Source: Nipponacmea schrenckii (lineage: Eukaryota > Mollusca > Gastropoda > Lottiidae). From it: a DNA stretch of 64,000 bases. The translations under genes were made by a program, and so were the position numbers. Location of the stretch: the NCBI GenBank assembly GCA_030562195.1, contig CM060200.1, positions 20,561,023-20,625,022 on the forward strand, read 5' to 3'. The notes under the pieces are model-generated. The model was not told where the DNA came from and searched no databases. It saw only the letters and a list, made by a program, of their open reading frames with translations. Below, piece by piece: positions 60,701 to 64,000 of the stretch; within the stretch, counting starts at the first letter, position 1; each line of letters starts with the position of its first letter.

Positions 60701-63490
60701 AAGTTGTCCTGTTGGGTACTATGGTGTTAGATATCAGTATTATAATAAATGTAACAGTAAGTAGTATTACACAATTAATAATAGTATCTGGAGATGTACC
60801 TAACCCAATAGCTTTCATAATCAATCTTAAATCGTTATTAAAGGGATATCACAAAGAATTTCTAAATTGTGAACACTAATAGGATGGATTGGCACCATTC
60901 TAATTTTCAGTTTTTCTGCAAGTCTAATTAAAGTGTTTGTGGTTTGATGACGCCACTATCCACAAAATCTGCTTATATCACATATTAAGGCACTTTAAAT
61001 TGGTGGCGTCATAAAAGCATTATTTTAGTACAATTGCAGGAACCATAGAAGTCTGATTAAAATTTGTATGGAGCAAATTCATGATATCAGTGTGACTCAT
61101 ATACATGAAAAGTTTAAAAACCTCCTTTCAATTTGATAGCTCAGCAAACCTGTCATTGCCAAGGTCGAATGAAATCAAATGGAGTACTTTCTCTTACATT
61201 TCTTTATGTGATATAGTCTAGTGAGGCGCACAACAGCATGCAGGAATAATAATTTGACAACGACATTTTAAGGTGCACAGTCTGTAGCACACTGTACGAA
61301 CAATCGTTTGTTTTGGATCATGTAATGAGGTTTAGCGAAGGATTCAACTTGTGACCTTTGTTGTTTAATAACACCATTATATCAGAATTCTCTAGTTATT
61401 TCTCAGAAATATTTGCAATTTTAAATAACAACAATAATGTAAATTGTAATTTCATACAGGGATTATGATGTAAATTTAAGTCTATCCAGGTGATAATGGA
61501 TATTAAGATGAAGAATAATGATATTGAATTTAGTGTCTCTCTACGTTTAAAATCCCTGAATTTCTTCGCTTAACTTGGCTTCAAATCTTTAGGGATTACT
61601 CTAACAGGATCGATGGTGAAGGTTTCTAGAACCAAGGTCAAATTCACGTGTTTATTTTGGCGAAGTAATAAGTTGATGTAAATTATAAATTCACATTCGA
61701 CTTATAAATATGTTGATCTTTACGTCTCTGTAGAAACCTCGGTAGTATTTCAGTTTTTTCTTTTATAAATTTTAACACCGAAAATTGAACATGAATTTAA
61801 GAAACCATCGACAATTGCAATAATTTCAAGAATTTTATGCCGTGGGCATTATGAAGATGGATTAATAGGTGTCTGTAGCAGACTCAATAAGAGCGTTAGT
61901 TCTGGACACGAAGTCATTGGTTACGTCAAACAAATGGTAGAGGAAGGTTCTAATATCGGTTTGCGTCTGAATAAGTCATCTCCACTCACATGCAGTCGAG
62001 GAGCTGAGCTGTTAGAAAGGATCGTTTGTTATCCTTGTAACGTGAAATCTCAATATATATTTCATAAGTTAGAAATTACAGATAAGTACTGGGAACTGCT
62101 CTCAGATAATGATAAAATGTCATATATTTCAGGATGTCATATTCAACATTGTCAAGCTTGTTTCAGTCGTCATTATTGTACAAGATGTGAAACGCCGTAT
62201 TTAGCATTCCAAGGTCAATGTATAGAGAAATGTCCTAATAACACACATTATGCTAATTATTCTAAAGAATGTCGCGATAGAGGTAAGAATTGAATGGACT
62301 TTTGCTTCAAAAACAAGTCTATGTTTGAGATAATGCTGTCTATTTGAAAGCTAGATAATTTAAAAAACGGCATTTTTTAAAAAGGAATTTAGTGGTTTTT
62401 CCAATATCTTTTGCTCCATGGATGTGGAAAGAAATCACCAAAGACTGGTTACGAATATACAAACAGCTTTTATTAGAAATTAAGGTATTTCTGCTCGCAG
62501 TCATTTCGTTCGCTGCGTTGCTTGCATAATTATGTTCATACTACTGATAAGACAAAATTTCCCACATTTTTGTCTGAACCTTTAAAGGAAACTGCGACTT
62601 GGGATAAACACAAAATTAAATTATTTTAAAGATTAATTCATCAGTAGATTTACGTTCAATAAATTGATTTAAGTGTTTTTTAGAAAAAAATATTAGTCTT
62701 GTGAAGTTTGATGTCCATTCCAAGATGCAGTATCTCTGTTAAGACTACAAAGATCTATGTCCTTTCTTTCTTACAGTTGATTGTATGGTTGGGCCGTGGA
62801 GTAGTTGGTCCCATTGTGCTCGCAATGGCGTAACTTGTGGCTACAAATATGGTTTTCAAACGAAAACGCGGTTGGTACTCGAGTACCCGTCTGTTAATGG
62901 AGCCAGATGTCCGTCTTTGGTTGATACGAGAAGTTGTCTGATGGCGCGACGACACTGTAGTGGTAGGAGACATTTTATTCGCTTTATTTCTTTTAAATTT
63001 CTACGATCAACTTAAACTGGTCCTTTCATTTTAATTTACATATTTACTGCAACAATATTGTACTCGACAAATCATTAGGAGACAATTCTCGTCCAAACCT
63101 ATTTATCGTCTTATATTTCATTTGTTTAATCAAACACCGTATTGTGTTTTAGGCATACGATTCTTTACATGGGTACGTTTTGCTATTGTCATGGACTATT
63201 AAAATTATTCATGGATAGCTCTGAGGATGGCATAATTTCCTCAAATATGCTTTGCGCTGTACGATATTGTTATCTTTCTTTGTTTTGTGATAGGGCAGTG
63301 TAACCGGAGAAAGAGGCATAGACGTCGGAAAAAGAAAAGAAAGAAAGGCAAAGGCAGGAAGAAAGGAAGGCGAAAGGACAGAAACCGAGGACGTAAAAAG
63401 ACTAATCGAAAACGCAAACATCGGAAGAAATGTGGCCGTAGATGTAGATGGAAACGCTGTCGGCGAAGAAATCGCGTTCGGACTACTTGA
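48795..63490 (+). CDS. RSPO: R-spondin (secreted Wnt agonist)
   Basis: Five coding exons: 48795-48891, 60577-60756, 62133-62282, 62777-62962, 63294-63490. All are GT-AG, with the same phase at every junction (phase 1); 810 nt and 269 aa, inside the 243-272 aa range of vertebrate RSPOs. Exon 1 encodes a signal peptide (MVPMSFLTYLIVLYYLMCQV) followed by a basic RAKR. Exon 2 is furin-like repeat 1 (C37-C91), exon 3 furin-like repeat 2 (C94-C139), exon 4 a TSP1 domain (C145-C203, WSSWSHC), and exon 5 a tail of about 64 residues dominated by Lys/Arg that should bind heparan sulphate. R-spondins bridge LGR4-6 to the E3 ligases ZNRF3/RNF43 and so protect Frizzled. The ligase-contact pair (human RSPO1 R66, Q71) is present as R63 and Q68. 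The LGR-contact pair (F106, F110) is F103 and Y107. There is one sequon, N128-N-T. Confidence 0.96.
50040..50580. repeat. Degenerate direct repeats in R-spondin intron 1
   Basis: Many irregularly spaced copies of a TTTGTGTTCAGTAATAGTTC-like motif, AT-rich, probably a decayed minisatellite. No regular period can be set by eye. Confidence 0.5.
51288..51790. repeat. Minisatellite, 42-bp unit, nearly identical copies
   Basis: About 12 copies of a 42-bp unit (cores CTTTCTTTCACAAGCCAAAC and ACCTTCTTCCACAAACCAGA) in R-spondin intron 1. Copies differ almost only at ACCAGACG versus ACTAGACG. Because 42 is a multiple of three, open frames of more than 180 codons exist on both strands; the low complexity and lack of gene context argue against coding. 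Degenerate single units trail to about 51900. Confidence 0.95.
52355..52425. repeat. GAY-type simple repeat
   Basis: A run of GAT and GAC triplets with interruptions. It reads as poly-Asp in one frame, but nothing around it suggests an exon. Confidence 0.7.
54322..54595 (+). mobile_element. 5'-truncated SINE copy
   Basis: Aligns with the body and 3' end of the SINE at 38885 (CCCGGTTTGCCTTTGTCAG, AGATCCCTCGACATTTGGAA, GCAGAAGAGTAGGACGTAAA, tail TTCATTTC) but lacks the tRNA head, as expected from incomplete reverse transcription. It lies in R-spondin intron 1. Confidence 0.8.
55310..57535. repeat. Large AT-rich minisatellite, about 36-bp unit
   Basis: About 2.2 kb of units such as GTCTCTTGTGAATATTGAAC followed by TCGGTAGTAAATATTG. 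The right half (from about 56760) carries a second subtype with AGTCTATTGTGAATATTGAA and CTTGATAGTTAATAT. About 60 copies. The left part contains a 401-bp direct duplication that includes non-repeat flanking sequence. It lies in R-spondin intron 1, about 3 kb before exon 2. Confidence 0.93.
57536..60174. other. R-spondin intron 1, right part
   Basis: AT-rich, without recognisable exon, transposon end or RNA gene. Short AT-dinucleotide-rich tracts occur near 58380-58430. Confidence 0.4.
60175..60576 (+). repeat. Tandem partial duplications of the R-spondin exon 2 start, including the splice acceptor
   Basis: Four full copies plus a truncated one of an 83-87 bp unit precede the real exon. Each has a TTTTATCATTTCAG-like acceptor followed by exon-like sequence beginning GTGTGATATCTTGTCC. 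The exon-like starts are about 60236, then 60322, 60405 and 60490, and the real exon is at 60577. Two subtypes alternate. One has GTGCTAGTTGTTTTCCAATC (starts 60236 and 60405, still reading RGCASCFPISG), the other GTACTGTTGTTCTCCAATCA (60322 and 60490). The duplicated exon parts end in stop codons or lack a donor, so they should not be used as full exons. They could act as decoy acceptors. Confidence 0.85.
60757..62132. other. R-spondin intron 2
   Basis: Non-coding. An open frame runs into exon 3 from 61934, but the exon starts at 62133 after ATATTTCAG, and the residues before it are not R-spondin-like. Confidence 0.5.
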
Positions 63491-64000
63491 AGTGATGAAA
63501 AAAGACGTCTTATTTTTCAAGTTTTCTGTGAAATGTATATATATTTGTACAATACGATTTTGGAAAACATGCCAAATTTTGTTGGTTTATTTTTTTGTGG
63601 ATTACTGGGAATCGAGGAGTGAATGATGAATCATTTGGACGAAACAAAGATAGAAATTTTTTTAAAACTAAAGAAAGCAACCACTTATTATAATCTAGTG
63701 CATTTATCTATTTTGCTGTCCATTTTGGAATTTTACATGTAAATATTTCTTTTATATCCGTCGTATATATTTTTATTTTAAACGTTTTAAATTGGTCGAT
63801 TCCGTTATTGACATCATTATCATAGACCGTTCATATATTGAATAACGTGCTCTAAACCGAAAATTAATGTTAATAGTCAAGTATTGTCATGTGCGAGAAT
63901 TTTCTGAACAGGGCTCTTACCTTGACTTAGGTTAATCTTTGGCTTAAGTCTTACTAAACATGTTAGGATAAACGCCTTTCCTTTTAAACATTTAAAAGTC
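63491..64000. other. R-spondin 3' UTR and downstream
   Basis: AT-rich sequence after the TGA. No canonical AATAAA was noted. No further gene was seen before the window ends. Confidence 0.4.

Noticed and set aside
61934..62132. In-frame N-terminal extension of R-spondin exon 3
   Set aside because: A good acceptor at 62131-62132 and matching phase place the exon start at 62133; the upstream residues do not fit the furin-like repeat.

Overview
This is animal nuclear DNA. Every recognisable gene is split by GT-AG introns and the intergenic and intronic sequence is AT-rich. The proteins are metazoan: an R-spondin, RNF146, eIF3e, an AGPAT5-type acyltransferase and an animal ammonium transporter. 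The gene content, the long AT-rich minisatellites and a tRNA-headed SINE suggest a lophotrochozoan, probably a marine mollusc (gastropod or limpet-like). That placement is inference. I rebuilt the genes exon by exon by hand; every reconstructed gene keeps its reading frame through all junctions.

Layout: (1) 1-16.1 kb holds a plus-strand ammonium transporter with nine coding exons. It has two interchangeable-looking first exons, at 2161 and 7316, and two large minisatellites upstream. (2) 16.7-24.15 kb holds a minus-strand EF-hand protein of 518 aa in eight coding exons, convergent with the transporter. A two-exon plus-strand gene for a putative 55-aa secreted peptide (19887-20506) is interleaved antisense with it. 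(3) 24.3-28.8 kb holds plus-strand AGPAT5, head-to-head with the EF-hand gene. (4) 31.3-32.85 kb holds minus-strand RNF146, and 33.1-41.8 kb holds plus-strand eIF3e. These two share a 248-bp divergent promoter. (5) 48.8-63.5 kb holds a plus-strand R-spondin: a signal-peptide exon, then an 11.7-kb intron full of minisatellites, then two furin-like repeats, a TSP1 domain and a very basic tail.

The most interesting biology is the block RNF146 - eIF3e - R-spondin. In human, RNF146 lies beside RSPO3 (6q22.33) and EIF3E lies beside RSPO2 (8q23.1), with EIF3E and RSPO2 in tandem as here. This window looks like the unduplicated ancestral arrangement from which both human neighbourhoods came. RNF146 (axin turnover) and R-spondin both raise Wnt signalling.

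Other notable items: the start of R-spondin exon 2, with its splice acceptor, is tandemly duplicated about four times just upstream of the true exon; the ammonium transporter has two first exons; there is the nested antisense peptide gene; and there are several non-coding transposons with visible terminal inverted repeats, one flanked by a perfect 11-bp target duplication. No complete autonomous transposon, rRNA, functional tRNA gene or CRISPR array was seen.
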